64,000 bases of DNA from NCBI RefSeq assembly GCF_017603965.1, contig NZ_CP071955.1, positions 1,426,001 through 1,490,000 of the forward strand, in the 5' to 3' direction. The notes under the pieces are model-generated. The model was not told where the DNA came from. It did no database searches and was given only the letters and a program-made list of their open reading frames with translations. The DNA comes from Xanthomonas fragariae. Lineage in GTDB: Bacteria > Pseudomonadota > Gammaproteobacteria > Xanthomonadales > Xanthomonadaceae. Position 1 is the first letter of the stretch. Each line of letters opens with the position of its first letter. This document shows positions 52,359 through 63,177 of this stretch, in pieces. Position numbers and translations under genes: made by a program.

Positions 52359-52518
52359 TAAGAGCGGCTAACAAAACGACTGCGCTCACTGTCAGGCGGG
52401 CGCGACTGGTGCTCGGAATCGGCATGTACCACGCGTATACCCGTCGTAAACTGCGGTTCCTCCGCGCCGTCCGTACCCACCTGACGACTGCTCGCTACGT
52501 TTTGTCAGCCGCTCTAAC
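52359..52518. repeat. Dispersed TIR (MITE-like) element, copy 2
   Basis: The ends are taagagcggctaacaaaacg and cgttttgtcagccgctct-aa. The inside shares ggcgggcgcg, gtgctcggaatcggcatgta, ccacgcgta and ctgcggttcct with copy 1. It is ~10 bp longer because of an extra cccgtcgtaa-like stretch. Confidence 0.75.
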
Positions 52519-52583
52519 TCTCTGGTGCGGCGAGGGCATCGGTCCCGCGACCAACGTGGCTTGGGATCATCCAGATGACGCTG

Positions 52584-52634
52584 ATAGCGGCTAACAAAAC
52601 GATGGCGCGGGCTGCGTTTTGTCAGCCGCTCTTA
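52584..52634. repeat. Minimal derivative of the TIR element (two ends, almost no middle)
   Basis: It has the two terminal repeats (tagcggctaacaaaacg and cgttttgtcagccgctctta) with only ~13 bases between them. It is probably an internal-deletion product, and it can form a strong hairpin just after the ccmI stop on the minus strand, where it might act as a transcription terminator. Confidence 0.65.
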
Positions 52635-52675
52635 GGCCATTGGCCCCAAGCGTAGCAAGGCAACGTGGCAAGCAA

Positions 52676-53689
52676 TCAGCGCCCAATCATCAACTCCACC
52701 GGCGCATTTGCCGGCAGCGTCACCGTCACCGGTGTACTTTCCACATCGTCGGCCTGGTGCATCGCATTGCCGCTGCGCGACAGCCGGGCGATCACCTGCA
52801 CCTTGTCCAGCGACGACAGCGTGCGGGTGGGCATCGGGCTGTCGCCATCGTCCAGGGCGATGGTCAAGGGCAACTCGCTCAGTGCGTGTTTTTCCACGGC
52901 GACCGGCATCGGTGTGTCGGCCGCGCGGGCGATCACGAAGACACTGGTGTCGGCGGGCAATCCGGCGCGCTTGGCGAACTCGGCATCCAGCGTGACGCGG
53001 ACCTGGATGCGTTTGCCGTCTGCAGCACTGGCGGCAGGTGCAGGCGGTGCCTGGATCGGCGCCAGCTTGGCTTCCTGTCGCGCGGCGTTGATCTGTTCGA
53101 GCAGGCTGGGGCGGGTATTGGCGTCGACCACGCTCAGTAACGGCGTCCAGGTTTCGCTGGCCTTGGCCGGCTGACCGGCCTGACGCTGCACCACGCCCAG
53201 AAACCAGCGTGCGCGCTGATGTTCCGGTTGCACCACCAGCGCATGTTCGAGCAAGCGCATGGCCTCCGGATCCGGGCGCCCGTTGTTGTCGGCGAGCATG
53301 CGCGACTGCGCCGCAGCCACCAACACGTCCGGCTCGTCCGGACGCAAGGCGACAGCGCGTCCGAACGCGTCGCGGGCCTCGGCGAATTTCTGCTGGCTGG
53401 ACAACGAGCGTCCCAGCAACACCCAACCTTCGGGCTGATTGGGATTGCTTGCCAGCGCAGTGCGTAATTGCACGATGGCTTCGTCCAACGAGCGTGGCGT
53501 GGATGGGCGATTGGCCGGCTGTTGAATCGCACTCGGGGTGCCGACCAACCCATACAGCGCCGCACTCGCGGCCAGCAGCAATACCGCGGCGCTGGCGGCA
53601 AGGCTGCGCGTGTCGCGCCATAACGGCCGCAGTGCGACGCCGAAGGCGAGCAGCGCGACCACGACCACCGAAATGACGAAGCCGACCAT
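52676..53689 (-). CDS. ccmI: Cytochrome c maturation protein CcmI (TPR)
   Basis: The protein has 337 residues from the ATG overlapping the ccmH stop by one base; a GTG two codons upstream is an alternative. Two transmembrane helices lie at the N terminus (GFVISVVVVALLAFGV; AASAAVLLLAASAALYGL). TPR repeats run from ~80 to 190 (NPNQPEGWVLLGRSLSSQQK), and a C-terminal periplasmic beta domain (RIQVRVTLDAEFAKRAG) completes the NrfG/CcmI layout. It chaperones apocytochrome c for haem ligation with CcmF/CcmH. It is the last gene of the ccm operon. Confidence 0.88.
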   Translation of the reverse strand: MVGFVISVVVVALLAFGVALRPLWRDTRSLAASAAVLLLAASAALYGLVGTPSAIQQPANRPSTPRSLDEAIVQLRTALASNPNQPEGWVLLGRSLSSQQKFAEARDAFGRAVALRPDEPDVLVAAAQSRMLADNNGRPDPEAMRLLEHALVVQPEHQRARWFLGVVQRQAGQPAKASETWTPLLSVVDANTRPSLLEQINAARQEAKLAPIQAPPAPAASAADGKRIQVRVTLDAEFAKRAGLPADTSVFVIARAADTPMPVAVEKHALSELPLTIALDDGDSPMPTRTLSSLDKVQVIARLSRSGNAMHQADDVESTPVTVTLPANAPVELMIGR

Positions 53690-54120
53690 CACCACTCCTG
53701 CTCATCGGCGGGCAAGGCGGGCGCAGCGACGCTGTGTCGGCGCACCACGAACATAACGGCAGCACCACCCAGCAGCAGCACCAGTAGCGGCCCGAACCAC
53801 AACAACCAGGTGCGTGATTCGACGCGTGGGCGATACAGCACGAACTCGCCATAGCGCGCGACCAGGAACTGGCGGATCTGCGCATCGCTGCGGCCTTCGT
53901 GCATCAGCGCCAGCACTTCGCCACGCAGATCCTGGGCGATCTGCGCATTGGAATCGGCCAGCGACTGGTTCTGGCACCGCACGCAACGCAGTTCGGCGGT
54001 CAACGCATGGAAGCGCGCTTCCTCTTCGGCTGACGCGTAGCGCAGCGGCGCCGGGTCGCCGACCGGCTGGGCCAATGCCAGCCAGGGCGACAACAGCAGC
54101 GTCAGCAGCCAGGCGCGCAT
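53689..54120 (-). CDS. ccmH: Cytochrome c maturation protein CcmH (thiol reductase)
   Basis: The 143-residue protein has a signal peptide ending LALAQP. The redox motif LRCVRCQNQSLADSNA (CxxC) is characteristic of CcmH/CcmL, and one C-terminal transmembrane helix (WLLWFGPLLVLLLGGAAVMFV) follows. It reduces the apocytochrome CxxCH disulfide. It overlaps its neighbours by one base on both sides. Confidence 0.92.
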   Translation of the reverse strand: MRAWLLTLLLSPWLALAQPVGDPAPLRYASAEEEARFHALTAELRCVRCQNQSLADSNAQIAQDLRGEVLALMHEGRSDAQIRQFLVARYGEFVLYRPRVESRTWLLWFGPLLVLLLGGAAVMFVVRRHSVAAPALPADEQEW

Positions 54121-54722
54121 CAGTGTTTGGCGTGCAGTTCCGGTGCGGCGGTAGGCGAGCGTTCGATCTTTGCCAGTGCTGGAATCAGCTGCGTGTCGAT
54201 GATGGTTTGAGTGAGCATGCCGCTGTACTTCCAGCGCACCACGCCGCGCCCGTCGATCAGAAAAGTCTCCGGCGCCGCGGCGATACCGAAGTCGATCGCG
54301 GTGCGGCCATCTTTATCGGCCACCACCAGCAGATACGGGTTGCCGAGTTGTTCGAGCCAGCGCAGTGCATCGGCGCGCTCGTCCTTCCAGTTGTAGCCGA
54401 TCACGCGCACCCGCTTGGTCAGCGCAAAGCGGCTCAGAACTGGATGTTCTTCGCGGCAGGCCGGGCACCAGCTGCCCCACACATTGATGATGTACGGCGC
54501 GCCGCGCAGCTCGCGTGCATGCACCACGATGCTGGGGTCGTGCAGCAGCGGTAGCGCGAATTCCGGCGCAGGTTTGCCGATCAGCGCGGAGGGCAGGGCG
54601 TCGCGATCGGCCTGACCCGAGCGCACCACCGCATAGACCAACAGCGCTGCAAGTGCGAGCAGCAGCGCGATGGCGCCCACGAGTACCGCAGTGGGCAGGC
54701 GGGGTGAACGTGACTCAGACAT
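54120..54722 (-). CDS. ccmG: Thiol:disulfide interchange protein DsbE/CcmG
   Basis: The protein has 200 residues from the ATG of MSESRSPRLP. One N-terminal membrane anchor is followed by a thioredoxin fold in the periplasm with the active site WGSWCPACREEHP and the cis-Pro region AAPETFLID. It passes electrons to CcmH. The start overlaps the end of ccmF by eight bases. Confidence 0.92.
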   Translation of the reverse strand: MSESRSPRLPTAVLVGAIALLLALAALLVYAVVRSGQADRDALPSALIGKPAPEFALPLLHDPSIVVHARELRGAPYIINVWGSWCPACREEHPVLSRFALTKRVRVIGYNWKDERADALRWLEQLGNPYLLVVADKDGRTAIDFGIAAAPETFLIDGRGVVRWKYSGMLTQTIIDTQLIPALAKIERSPTAAPELHAKH

Positions 54723-56652
54723 TTTGGATCTCCGGAGAACGACGAAAACGCCGGTCGACCGCAGTGACCAGACCACCAAGCGCCATCAGCAGCGCTCCGA
54801 GCCAGATCCAGCGGACAAACGGTTTGAGGTGAACGCGCACCGCCCAGGCCTGATTACCCAGCGGTTCGCCAAGAGCGACATACAGATCGCCGAACGGACC
54901 GGGGCGGATCGCCGCCTCGGTCAAGGTCTGCCCGCCGCTGGCGTAGCGGCGTTTTTCTGCGTGCAACATGTCGACCGGCGCATCGTCCTTGAACACCTGC
55001 AGGTTGGCACGATCGGAGACGTAATTGGGCCCGCGCAGTTCTTCGACATTCTCGAAGTGCAGCGCATAACGGCCGATCTGCACCTGCTCACCGGGCGCCA
55101 GCGCGACCTCGCGTTGCAGGCTCAGCGATTCCACCAACAACGCACCGGTCAGGAACACCGCCACGCCAAGATGCGCGAGCACCATGCCCAGCATTTCGGC
55201 AGTGAGGCGCCGTCCCTTGGCCGCGCGCCGTGTCCATAGGAAGCGCAACGTGCCGAACATTACCCAGGCCGCGCCCGCCACCCCAATGGCCGCTTTCAAC
55301 TGCCCTTGCGGTGCAGCGAACCACGCCAGCAAACCTGCAGCAATCGCCAAGCCAACCCAGGGCGCCAGCATCGCCAGCGGACGCGATGCATGCTCGCGTT
55401 GCCAGCGGGTGAGCGGGCCGAACGGCAGCAGCGCCACCAGCGGCGCCATCAACACCACGAACAGCGTGCCGAAGTAGGGCGGGCCAACCGACAACTTGCC
55501 CAGACCCAACGCGTCGGCCAGCAGCGGATACAGCGTGCCCAGCAACACCATCGCGCAGGCGCAGGTGAGCAGCAGGTTGTTCAACAGCAACAGCGTCTCG
55601 CGCGAGCTGCCGGCAAACGCGCGGAGCGGGTCATCGACCAGCGACAGGTGCGGCGCACGGATTGCGTATAGCAGCAGCGAACCACCGACGACCGTCAGCA
55701 GGAATACCAGAATGAACAGACCGCGCGATGGATCGGCGGCAAACGAATGCACGCTGGTCAGCACGCCCGAGCGCACCAGGAAGGTACCGAGCAGCGACAA
55801 TGCAAACGCGGCAATCGCCAGCAACAAGGTCCAGCTCGCCAAACTGCCGCGCTTTTCGGTAACCGCCTGCGAATGCAGCAACGCGGTGCCCACCAGCCAG
55901 GGCATGAAGCTGGCGTTTTCCACCGGATCCCAGAACCACCAACCGCCCCAGCCCAGTTCGTAATACGCCCACCAACTGCCGAGCGCGATGCCGACGGTGA
56001 GCATCGACCAGGCGATGTTGGTCCACGGCCGCGTCCAACGCAGCCAGCGTGCATCCATCCGCCCTTCCAGCAACGCGGCGATGGCGAACGCGAATGGCAC
56101 CGCAAAGCCGACATAGCCGACATACAACATCGGCGGATGGATGATCAGGCCGGGGTCCTGCAGCAGCGGATTGAGATCGGCGCCTTCCAGCGGCACCGGA
56201 AACAAGCGCGCAAACGGATTGGAGGTGAACAATAAAAAGGCCAGAAAGCCGATGCTCACCAGCGCCATCACCCCGAGCACGCGCGCAATGACTTGCGCAG
56301 GCAACTGCCGCGACCAGATCGCCACCGCGCCTGTCCACAAAGCGAGTATCAAGGTCCACAGCAGTAACGAGCCTTCGTGGGCTCCCCATACCGCCGAGTA
56401 GCGATACATCGCCGGCAGCAGGCTGTTGGAATTTTCGGCGACGTAGCGCACCGAAAAGTCCTGCACCAAAAATGCATGCGCCAACAGCGCGAATGCCGCT
56501 GCGATCAGGGCCAATTGCACTAGTGCCGCCGGCCGTGCGACCGCCATCCAGCTGCTGCGCCCGCGCTGGGCGCCGGCCAGCGGTAACGCGGCTTGCACCA
56601 GCGTCACCAGCAAGGCCAGGACCAGTAGAAAGGTGCCCAGTTCAGGCAGCAT
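54715..56652 (-). CDS. ccmF: Haem lyase CcmF
   Basis: The protein has 645 residues from the ATG of MLPELGTFLL; the open frame extends 29 codons further but into low-complexity repeat sequence. It has about 15 membrane helices. The haem-binding WWD segment is present (GWGGWWFWDPVENASFMPWL), as is SVHSFAADPSRGLFIL. It works with CcmH/I to attach haem to apocytochromes. It is separated from ccmE by an unusual 213-base spacer, while most other ccm genes overlap. Confidence 0.93.
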   Translation of the reverse strand: MLPELGTFLLVLALLVTLVQAALPLAGAQRGRSSWMAVARPAALVQLALIAAAFALLAHAFLVQDFSVRYVAENSNSLLPAMYRYSAVWGAHEGSLLLWTLILALWTGAVAIWSRQLPAQVIARVLGVMALVSIGFLAFLLFTSNPFARLFPVPLEGADLNPLLQDPGLIIHPPMLYVGYVGFAVPFAFAIAALLEGRMDARWLRWTRPWTNIAWSMLTVGIALGSWWAYYELGWGGWWFWDPVENASFMPWLVGTALLHSQAVTEKRGSLASWTLLLAIAAFALSLLGTFLVRSGVLTSVHSFAADPSRGLFILVFLLTVVGGSLLLYAIRAPHLSLVDDPLRAFAGSSRETLLLLNNLLLTCACAMVLLGTLYPLLADALGLGKLSVGPPYFGTLFVVLMAPLVALLPFGPLTRWQREHASRPLAMLAPWVGLAIAAGLLAWFAAPQGQLKAAIGVAGAAWVMFGTLRFLWTRRAAKGRRLTAEMLGMVLAHLGVAVFLTGALLVESLSLQREVALAPGEQVQIGRYALHFENVEELRGPNYVSDRANLQVFKDDAPVDMLHAEKRRYASGGQTLTEAAIRPGPFGDLYVALGEPLGNQAWAVRVHLKPFVRWIWLGALLMALGGLVTAVDRRFRRSPEIQNV

Positions 56653-56865
56653 TGGCGAGCCGGGAGCGGGCATCCGGGATCTGGGATCCGGGAAAAGCGA
56701 AAGGCCGGAACCCTGGAAAAGTAAAAGATCGGGTCCCAAAACACATTATCCGGTGCCGCCCGGTCGCACGCTTCCTGGCGGCTACGTCCCGCTTCCCGGC
56801 CCTGGCAAAAAACCCAGCACTCCGCTGTGCCTGGGTTCTCGGTCGGCCGTTCCTGGTCCCGATTT
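56653..56865. other. Spacer inside the ccm operon with gggatccggga-type repeats
   Basis: These 213 bases separate ccmE from ccmF. Near the ccmF start they contain several gggat(c/t) strings of the xanthomonad low-complexity type. No gene or clear hairpin terminator is seen. Confidence 0.5.
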
Positions 56866-57478
<613 letters not shown>

Positions 57479-57482
<4 letters not shown>

Positions 57483-58231
57483 GCCGCGCCCTCCTGCGCG
57501 TTGCGCACGATCCAGGCCTTGCCGGCCTCGCGGTGCAGATTGTCGGCGCGCGCGCGCGTCAACAGCGAACCGGCGAACCAGAACTTGGTGCCGATCAGCA
57601 TCAACCACAGCGGCAGCAACATGCTGGCGTCGATGGTCGAGGGGCCGAGCAAGCGAATGCTCTGGCCTTGATGCAGCGAGTTCCACCACACCACCGAATA
57701 GCGGATCACCGGCAGCAGCGCCACCCCGACGATCGCCAGCAGCGCGGCCGCGCGCGCAGCCTGACGGCGGTCATCGATGGCGTGATACAGACCGATCACG
57801 CCCAGGTACAAAAACAGCAGGATCAACTCGGCGGTCAGGCGCGGATCCCAATCCCACCAGGCGCCCCACATCGGCTTGCCCCAGATGCTGCCGGTCAGCA
57901 GGGTGATCACGGTGAACGCGGCACCGATTGGCGCGCAGGCCATCGCCAGGATCTCGCAGATTTTAATGCGCCAGATCAGCGCGATCGCCGCATACAACGC
58001 CATCAGCCCGAACACGAACAGGCTCATCCACGCGCTCGGCACATGGATGTAAAGAATGCGGAAACTATCGCCTTGCTGGTAGTCGGCCGGCACTGCAAAC
58101 AAGGCCTGCCAGATGCCGACTCCCAGCAACAGCGCAGCCAGCGCGTAGCACCACGGCGCCCAGCGCGCAGTGAAACGGTCGAAGATCGGGGGCGAGGCGA
58201 GTTGGTGGAACCAGCGGACGACAACGTTCAT
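57479..58231 (-). CDS. ccmC: Haem exporter protein CcmC
   Basis: The 250-residue protein has six membrane helices. The haem-binding WWD motif is in WGAWWDWDPRLT, and flanking HVPSAWMS and YHAID provide the His ligands. It presents haem to CcmE. The gap before it (58232-58325) is the only one between ccmB and ccmC. Confidence 0.93.
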
Positions 58232-58325
58232 GCGATGGCAGTAGCCTTTGGAATGGCATTGGCTCTCGAAACAGCAACGACGCGCTGAGCGGAGCGTCCT
58301 ATCGACAGCGTATCGACTGCACGGC

Positions 58326-59021
58326 TCAACTCAACGAAATGCGGATCGCGGTAGCTGCCGCCAGCGGTGCCAGGACCACGCCGATCACCAATCCGGCGCC
58401 CAACAACAACAACGCGCCCACCGCGTCCTGGCCTTGCCCGCTTGCCGCCACGCTACCGGCACCGAACACCAACACCGGCACATACAGCGGCAACGCCAGC
58501 AACGCTACGAGAATACCAGAGCGTTTCATTGTCACCGTCAGCGCTGCAACCACCGCGCCGAGCAGGCTTAGAAGCGGTGTTCCCAGCGCCAACGATGCCA
58601 GCAATACCGGGAGTTGGTCATGTGGCAGGTGCAGCAATTCGCCCAGCAGCGGCGTCACCGCGATCAACGGCAACGCACTGGTGGCCCAATGCAGTAGCAC
58701 GCGCACCGCGATCAGCCACGCCAGCGGCACCGGTGCCAGCAGCCATTGCTCCATCGAGCCGTCTTCCACATCGCTACGGAACAGCGCATCCAGCGACAGC
58801 AAACCGGCCAGCAGCACCGACAACCACAGCACCGCCGGCGCAGCCTGCGCGAGCAGGTCCGGGCGCCCGCCCAGGCCCAGCGCGAACAAGACTACGATCA
58901 GCAGCGCGAACAGGGCCGGCTGCAAGGCACTGCTGCGACGGCGCCACAGCAGTTGCAGGTCGCGACTCAGTAATGCGCGCGTCGCCTGCCAGAGCGAGGG
59001 CTGTGGCGAATAGGTGCTCAT
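58326..59021 (-). CDS. ccmB: Haem exporter permease CcmB
   Basis: The protein has 231 residues from the ATG of [10 protein letters not shown], which overlaps the ccmA stop by four bases. It has six membrane helices; [20 protein letters not shown] and [17 protein letters not shown] are typical CcmB segments. With CcmA it forms the ABC part of the haem-handling complex. Confidence 0.92.
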   Translation of the reverse strand: MSTYSPQPSLWQATRALLSRDLQLLWRRRSSALQPALFALLIVVLFALGLGGRPDLLAQAAPAVLWLSVLLAGLLSLDALFRSDVEDGSMEQWLLAPVPLAWLIAVRVLLHWATSALPLIAVTPLLGELLHLPHDQLPVLLASLALGTPLLSLLGAVVAALTVTMKRSGILVALLALPLYVPVLVFGAGSVAASGQGQDAVGALLLLGAGLVIGVVLAPLAAATAIRISLS

Positions 59022-59662
59022 GCCGCAGCCTCCAACGTGAGCATGCGGGTGCGCACCGGCGGCGCTGCGTAGGCGCCGTGAGTGGTCACCAGCGCCGCAC
59101 CGCCGCTGCGCAGATGCGCGGAGATCATCCGGTTGACCAGGGTGATGCCGTCCAGATCCAGGTTGGCGTAGGGCTCGTCCAGCAGCCACAGTGGCGCCGG
59201 CGACAACCAGAGCCGGGCAAGCGCCAGGCGCTTGCGTTGGCCGGCCGACAACTGCCGCACCAGTGCATCTTCATAACCGGCCAGACCGACGATCGCCAGC
59301 GCGTTGCCAGGCATCTGCTTGGCCCGGCGGCCATGCAGGCCACACAGGAAATGCAGGTTCTCCAGCGTGCTGAGGTCGGCCTTCAAACCGGGTAGGTGAC
59401 CTAGATAGACAATGAAGCGGCTGCGGTCGCCGCGCCGTGCGGTCTTGCCGTCGATCTGGATCTCGCCACGGTCCACATGCAGCAAGCCGGCCAGCACGCG
59501 CAATAGCGTGGTCTTGCCGGCGCCGTTGTCGCCTTGTACCAGCAACGCCTCGCCCGCATCGACATGGAAATCCAGCGGGCCGAACACCGGCTCCTCGTTG
59601 CGGCTGAAAGCCAGGGCGCGTGCCGCCAGCAGCGGTGGCGCAGTGAGCAGCGGTTCGATCAT
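59018..59662 (-). CDS. ccmA: Haem exporter ATPase CcmA
   Basis: The protein has 214 residues from the ATG of [13 protein letters not shown] signatures: Walker [10 protein letters not shown], signature [14 protein letters not shown], Walker [14 protein letters not shown] and switch His in VTTHG. It is the first gene of the ccmABCDEFGHI operon. Its hydrolysis drives release of holo-CcmE. The operon promoter should lie in the ~220 bases shared with the divergent aminotransferase gene, but I cannot pinpoint it. Confidence 0.93.
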   Translation of the reverse strand: MIEPLLTAPPLLAARALAFSRNEEPVFGPLDFHVDAGEALLVQGDNGAGKTTLLRVLAGLLHVDRGEIQIDGKTARRGDRSRFIVYLGHLPGLKADLSTLENLHFLCGLHGRRAKQMPGNALAIVGLAGYEDALVRQLSAGQRKRLALARLWLSPAPLWLLDEPYANLDLDGITLVNRMISAHLRSGGAALVTTHGAYAAPPVRTRMLTLEAAA

Positions 59663-59880
59663 CGGTGCAGCGGGCTCCCGTCGCCGGACGGTAGTAGGGG
59701 GAAAGGCTGGCGCATGACGCGCTCCACACAGGGCGCGCATTGTAGCGACGATGGCCGCGTGCCGGGAGCGCGTCGCGCGGGGTGATGTGTGCGGGAACGC
59801 CGTTTTGCACCGACCGGGCGCATCGGCATGGCGGCTTTGCGTACACTGGCGGTCTTGCGTTTTTTGTCCGGACAGGCTCG

Positions 59881-61029
59881 ATGCTCCTCACGACCAAGCT
59901 GCCCAAGGTGGGCACCACCATCTTCACCGTCATGTCGCAGCTGGCGGTCGAGCACGGCGCGGTCAACCTGGGCCAGGGCTTTCCCGATTTCGCTGTGCCG
60001 TCGCGGCTGGTCGAAGAGCTCGAACGCGCCATGCGCGCCGGCCACAATCAATACCCGCCGATGACCGGGGTGGCGGCGTTGCGTCAGGCCATCGCCGGCA
60101 AGGCGCAGCGTTGCTATGGCGCGCAGGTCGATGCCGATGCCGAGATCACCGTCACCAGCGGCGCCACCGAAGCGATCTTCAACGCCATCCACGCGGTGGT
60201 GCGGGCGGGCGAAGAGGTCATCGTGCTGGACCCGGCATACGACTGCTACGAGCCGGCGATCGATCTGGCCGGCGCGCGTGCAGTGCACGTGGCGCTGGAG
60301 CCGCAGACTTTCGCTGTCGACTGGGATGCATTGCGCGCAGCAATCACACCGAACACGCGCTTGCTGATGATCAATTCCCCGCATAACCCGTCCGGCGCGA
60401 TGCTGTCGGCCGACGACATGCACACGCTGACTGAGCTGTTGCGCGGCACCGACATTTTCCTGCTCTCGGACGAGGTGTACGAGCACATCGTGTTCGACGG
60501 TCGCCGTCACGAATCGGTATTGCGCTGGCCGGAACTGCGCGAACGCGCATTCGTGATTTCCAGCTTCGGCAAGACCTATCACTGCACTGGCTGGAAGATC
60601 GGTTACGCCATCGCACCGCCGGCACTGAGCGCCGAATTCCGCAAGGTGCATCAGTACAACACCTTCACCAGCTTCGGCCCGGCCCAGCATGCCTTTGCTG
60701 CGATGATCCGCGACGAACCCGAACACGACCAACACCTCGGCGCTTTTTATCAAGCCAAGCGCGACCGTTTCCGCGAGCAGTTGCTGACCACGCGCTTGAC
60801 GCCATTGCCAGTGCCCGGCGGTTATTTCCAGTTGGTGGACTATTCGGCGATTAGCGATCTGCCCGATACCGAGTTCGTGAAGTGGCTGACGGTGGAGAAG
60901 GGCGTGGCTGCGATTCCGTTGTCGCCGTTTTACAAGACGGCCCCCGCCAGCCAGCATTTGGCCAGGCTGTGCTTCGCCAAAAACGATGCGACATTGGATG
61001 CGGCGATCGCGCGGTTGCACAAGCTCTGA
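59881..61029 (+). CDS. PLP-dependent class I/II aminotransferase (methionine/glutamine transaminase, YbdL-like)
   Basis: The protein has 382 residues from the ATG of [10 protein letters not shown]. Fold-type I landmarks: [25 protein letters not shown], the Tyr in DEVYEHIVF and the PLP-Lys in [16 protein letters not shown]. The sequence is of the kynurenine aminotransferase/YbdL branch, which uses glutamine as amino donor for 2-oxo-4-methylthiobutanoate and aromatic keto acids. The omega-amidase gene 150 bases downstream supports this, since it would remove the 2-oxoglutaramate formed. Confidence 0.85.
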   Translation: MLLTTKLPKVGTTIFTVMSQLAVEHGAVNLGQGFPDFAVPSRLVEELERAMRAGHNQYPPMTGVAALRQAIAGKAQRCYGAQVDADAEITVTSGATEAIFNAIHAVVRAGEEVIVLDPAYDCYEPAIDLAGARAVHVALEPQTFAVDWDALRAAITPNTRLLMINSPHNPSGAMLSADDMHTLTELLRGTDIFLLSDEVYEHIVFDGRRHESVLRWPELRERAFVISSFGKTYHCTGWKIGYAIAPPALSAEFRKVHQYNTFTSFGPAQHAFAAMIRDEPEHDQHLGAFYQAKRDRFREQLLTTRLTPLPVPGGYFQLVDYSAISDLPDTEFVKWLTVEKGVAAIPLSPFYKTAPASQHLARLCFAKNDATLDAAIARLHKL

Positions 61030-61179
61030 CGCGCTGGGATTAGGGAGTCGGGATATGGGATTCGAAACGGCGGTTGGTCATTTTTTGATTTGAATCCGCA
61101 GAAAGCACGATGACTTGAAGCCGCACCAAAACCTGCTGTCCGAATCTCCATTCTCTATTCTCTATTTCTTGAGCATCCC

Positions 61180-61980
61180 ATGCACGAGCTCCGCATCTCG
61201 CTCATCCAAGGCGACACCCGCTGGCATGACCCGGTTGGCAATCGCGACTATTACGGCGCCCTGCTGGAGCCATTGGCGGGGCAGACCGATCTGGTGATCC
61301 TGCCGGAGACCTTTACCAGCGGGTTCTCCAACGATGCCATTGACAAAGCCGAGCGGATGGACGGGCCGACCGTAGCCTGGGTGCGTGCGCAAGCCGCCCA
61401 TCTGGGCGCGGCGGTGACCGGCAGCGTGCAGCTGAGCACCGAGCAGGGCGTATTCAATCGGCTGCTGTGGGCCACACCCGATGGTGCGCTAGAGTATTAC
61501 GACAAGCGCCATCTGTTCCGCTTTGGCAATGAGCATCTGCGCTATGCGGCCGGGCGAGGTCGTCTGACGGTGCAGTGGAAGGGCTGGCGGATCAATCCGC
61601 AGGTCTGCTACGACCTGCGTTTTCCAGTGTTCTGCCGCAACCGCTTCGATGTCGAGCGACCGGGTGAGCTGGATTTCGATCTGCAGTTGTTCGTGGCCAA
61701 CTGGCCGTCTGCCCGTGCGTATGCGTGGAAGACGCTGCTACGCGCACGGGCGATCGAAAACCTGTGCTTTGTCGCGGCGGTCAATCGCGTCGGCGTCGAT
61801 AGCAACCAGCTGCACTACGCCGGAGATAGCGCAGTGATCGATTTCCTCGGCCAGACGCAGGTGGAGATCCGCCAGCAGCCGCAAGTGGTTACCACCACCA
61901 TCAGTGCAGCGGCATTGGTAGAACATCGCGCGCGTTTCCCGGCAATGCTGGATGCCGATGCTTTTGCACTGACGGAATAA
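61180..61980 (+). CDS. Omega-amidase / carbon-nitrogen hydrolase (YafV/Nit2-like)
   Basis: The 266-residue protein is of the nitrilase superfamily. The catalytic triad is visible: Glu in LPETFTSGF, Lys in YYDKRHLFRFG and Cys in PQVCYDLRFPVF. A YafV-like enzyme hydrolyses 2-oxoglutaramate to 2-oxoglutarate and ammonia, which pulls glutamine transamination forward. It follows the aminotransferase on the same strand. The TAA stop forms part of the left end of a dispersed TIR element. Confidence 0.86.
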   Translation: MHELRISLIQGDTRWHDPVGNRDYYGALLEPLAGQTDLVILPETFTSGFSNDAIDKAERMDGPTVAWVRAQAAHLGAAVTGSVQLSTEQGVFNRLLWATPDGALEYYDKRHLFRFGNEHLRYAAGRGRLTVQWKGWRINPQVCYDLRFPVFCRNRFDVERPGELDFDLQLFVANWPSARAYAWKTLLRARAIENLCFVAAVNRVGVDSNQLHYAGDSAVIDFLGQTQVEIRQQPQVVTTTISAAALVEHRARFPAMLDADAFALTE

Positions 61981-62124
61981 GAGTGGCTAACAAAACGTAG
62001 CGAGCAGTCGCCAGGTGGGTGTGGACGGCGTGGAGGAACCGCAGTGTACGCGTGGCACATGCCGATTCCGAGCGCCGGCCGCGCCCGCCTGGCGGCGGCG
62101 CAGTCGTTTTGTTAGTCATTCTAA
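61979..62124. repeat. Dispersed TIR (MITE-like) element, copy 3
   Basis: The ends are aagagtggctaacaaaacg and cgttttgttagtcattcta. The inside carries the same blocks as copies 1 and 2 but in inverted orientation (gaaccgcagtgtacgcg, catgccgattccgagc). It begins at the stop codon of the amidase gene. Confidence 0.75.
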
Positions 62125-62208
62125 CTCGGGAGTCGGGATTGAGGATTCGCAATAAGCGAGCACACTGCCGCCTGTGCCAATAACACTTGCACTGATCCCT
62201 AATCACGG

Positions 62209-63012
62209 CTACTCAGAGCCCGAGTTGCCCGCAGCCGGCAACAAAGGCTCCAGCTGGATTTCGTAAACCTTCGGCCAGCGCTTGCCGGTCACGAATAGTC
62301 GATCGTGCTCGGTGTCGTAGGCGATGCCGTTGAGCACATCGTTAGTTGGGTTCGTCAGCGTGTCGGCATCCGGTACCAGCGCCTTCAGATCGATCCATGC
62401 AACCACTTTGCCGCTGGCCGGGTCGATGCGTGCGATGCGCGTGGTCAGCCAAACGTTTGCCAATAACTCGCCTTTGACCCATTCCAACTCGTTGAGATTA
62501 TCCAGCGGTTTGCCGCACGCTGTGACCTTGAGGCTGCCGACCTGCTGCAACGTCTGCGGATCCAGCCGGCGGATGCTGGCGGTTCCATCGCTCATGTACA
62601 GGCTGTTGGTGTCGCGTGTCAGCGCCCAGCCTTCGCCGGAATAGGCGAACTGCGATCGCGGCTTTAGCGTGGCCAGGTCGTAGAGAAAGCCACGCTGATT
62701 GCGCCAGGTCAGCTGGATCAGCCGGTCGTGCCAGGCTACGATACCTTCGCCGTAATAGGGCGGCGGTGTCGTGGCCTGTTGCAGCACGCGGCCACTCTCT
62801 AGGTCGACCTTGCGCACGCTGGAGCGGCCCAGTTCACCGGTGCTCTCGTAGAGGTGGCCGTCCAGATAGAACAGGCCCTCGGTGAAAGCGGTGCTGTCGT
62901 GTGGATAGGTCTTCACCACGGTGTAGCCCTGGGTCGGAATTGCCTGGCCGGCAATGGCGAGAGACGGCAACAGCAGGGCGCTCAGCAGAGCGATTTGAGC
63001 GGTACGCGACAT
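62209..63012 (-). CDS. Glutaminyl-peptide cyclotransferase, plant/bacterial (type II) form
   Basis: The 267-residue protein has a signal peptide (MSRTAQIALLSALLLPSLAIAG), so it is exported to the periplasm. The rest is a five-bladed beta-propeller of the papaya/Xanthomonas QC family: HDSTAFTEGLFYLDGHLYES-type entry with the catalytic Glu, GEGIVAWHDRLIQLTW, NELEWVKGELLANVW and DVLNGIAYD near the end. It converts N-terminal glutamine of exported proteins to pyroglutamate. It is transcribed divergently from the small secreted protein. Confidence 0.9.
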   Translation of the reverse strand: MSRTAQIALLSALLLPSLAIAGQAIPTQGYTVVKTYPHDSTAFTEGLFYLDGHLYESTGELGRSSVRKVDLESGRVLQQATTPPPYYGEGIVAWHDRLIQLTWRNQRGFLYDLATLKPRSQFAYSGEGWALTRDTNSLYMSDGTASIRRLDPQTLQQVGSLKVTACGKPLDNLNELEWVKGELLANVWLTTRIARIDPASGKVVAWIDLKALVPDADTLTNPTNDVLNGIAYDTEHDRLFVTGKRWPKVYEIQLEPLLPAAGNSGSE

Positions 63013-63177
63013 GCCGCGATCATCCCATGCGTAAGGCGGTTACTGCAGCAACGAGCATGCGCGGCGCACGTGGCAATCATTCGCTGAACGGTCGCCTGCG
63101 CAGTGCCGACACGTTGTCGCGACTGCCACACCGGCGCTGCTAGTCTCGGCGCCACGTTCACCAACCGGAATGCCCAC

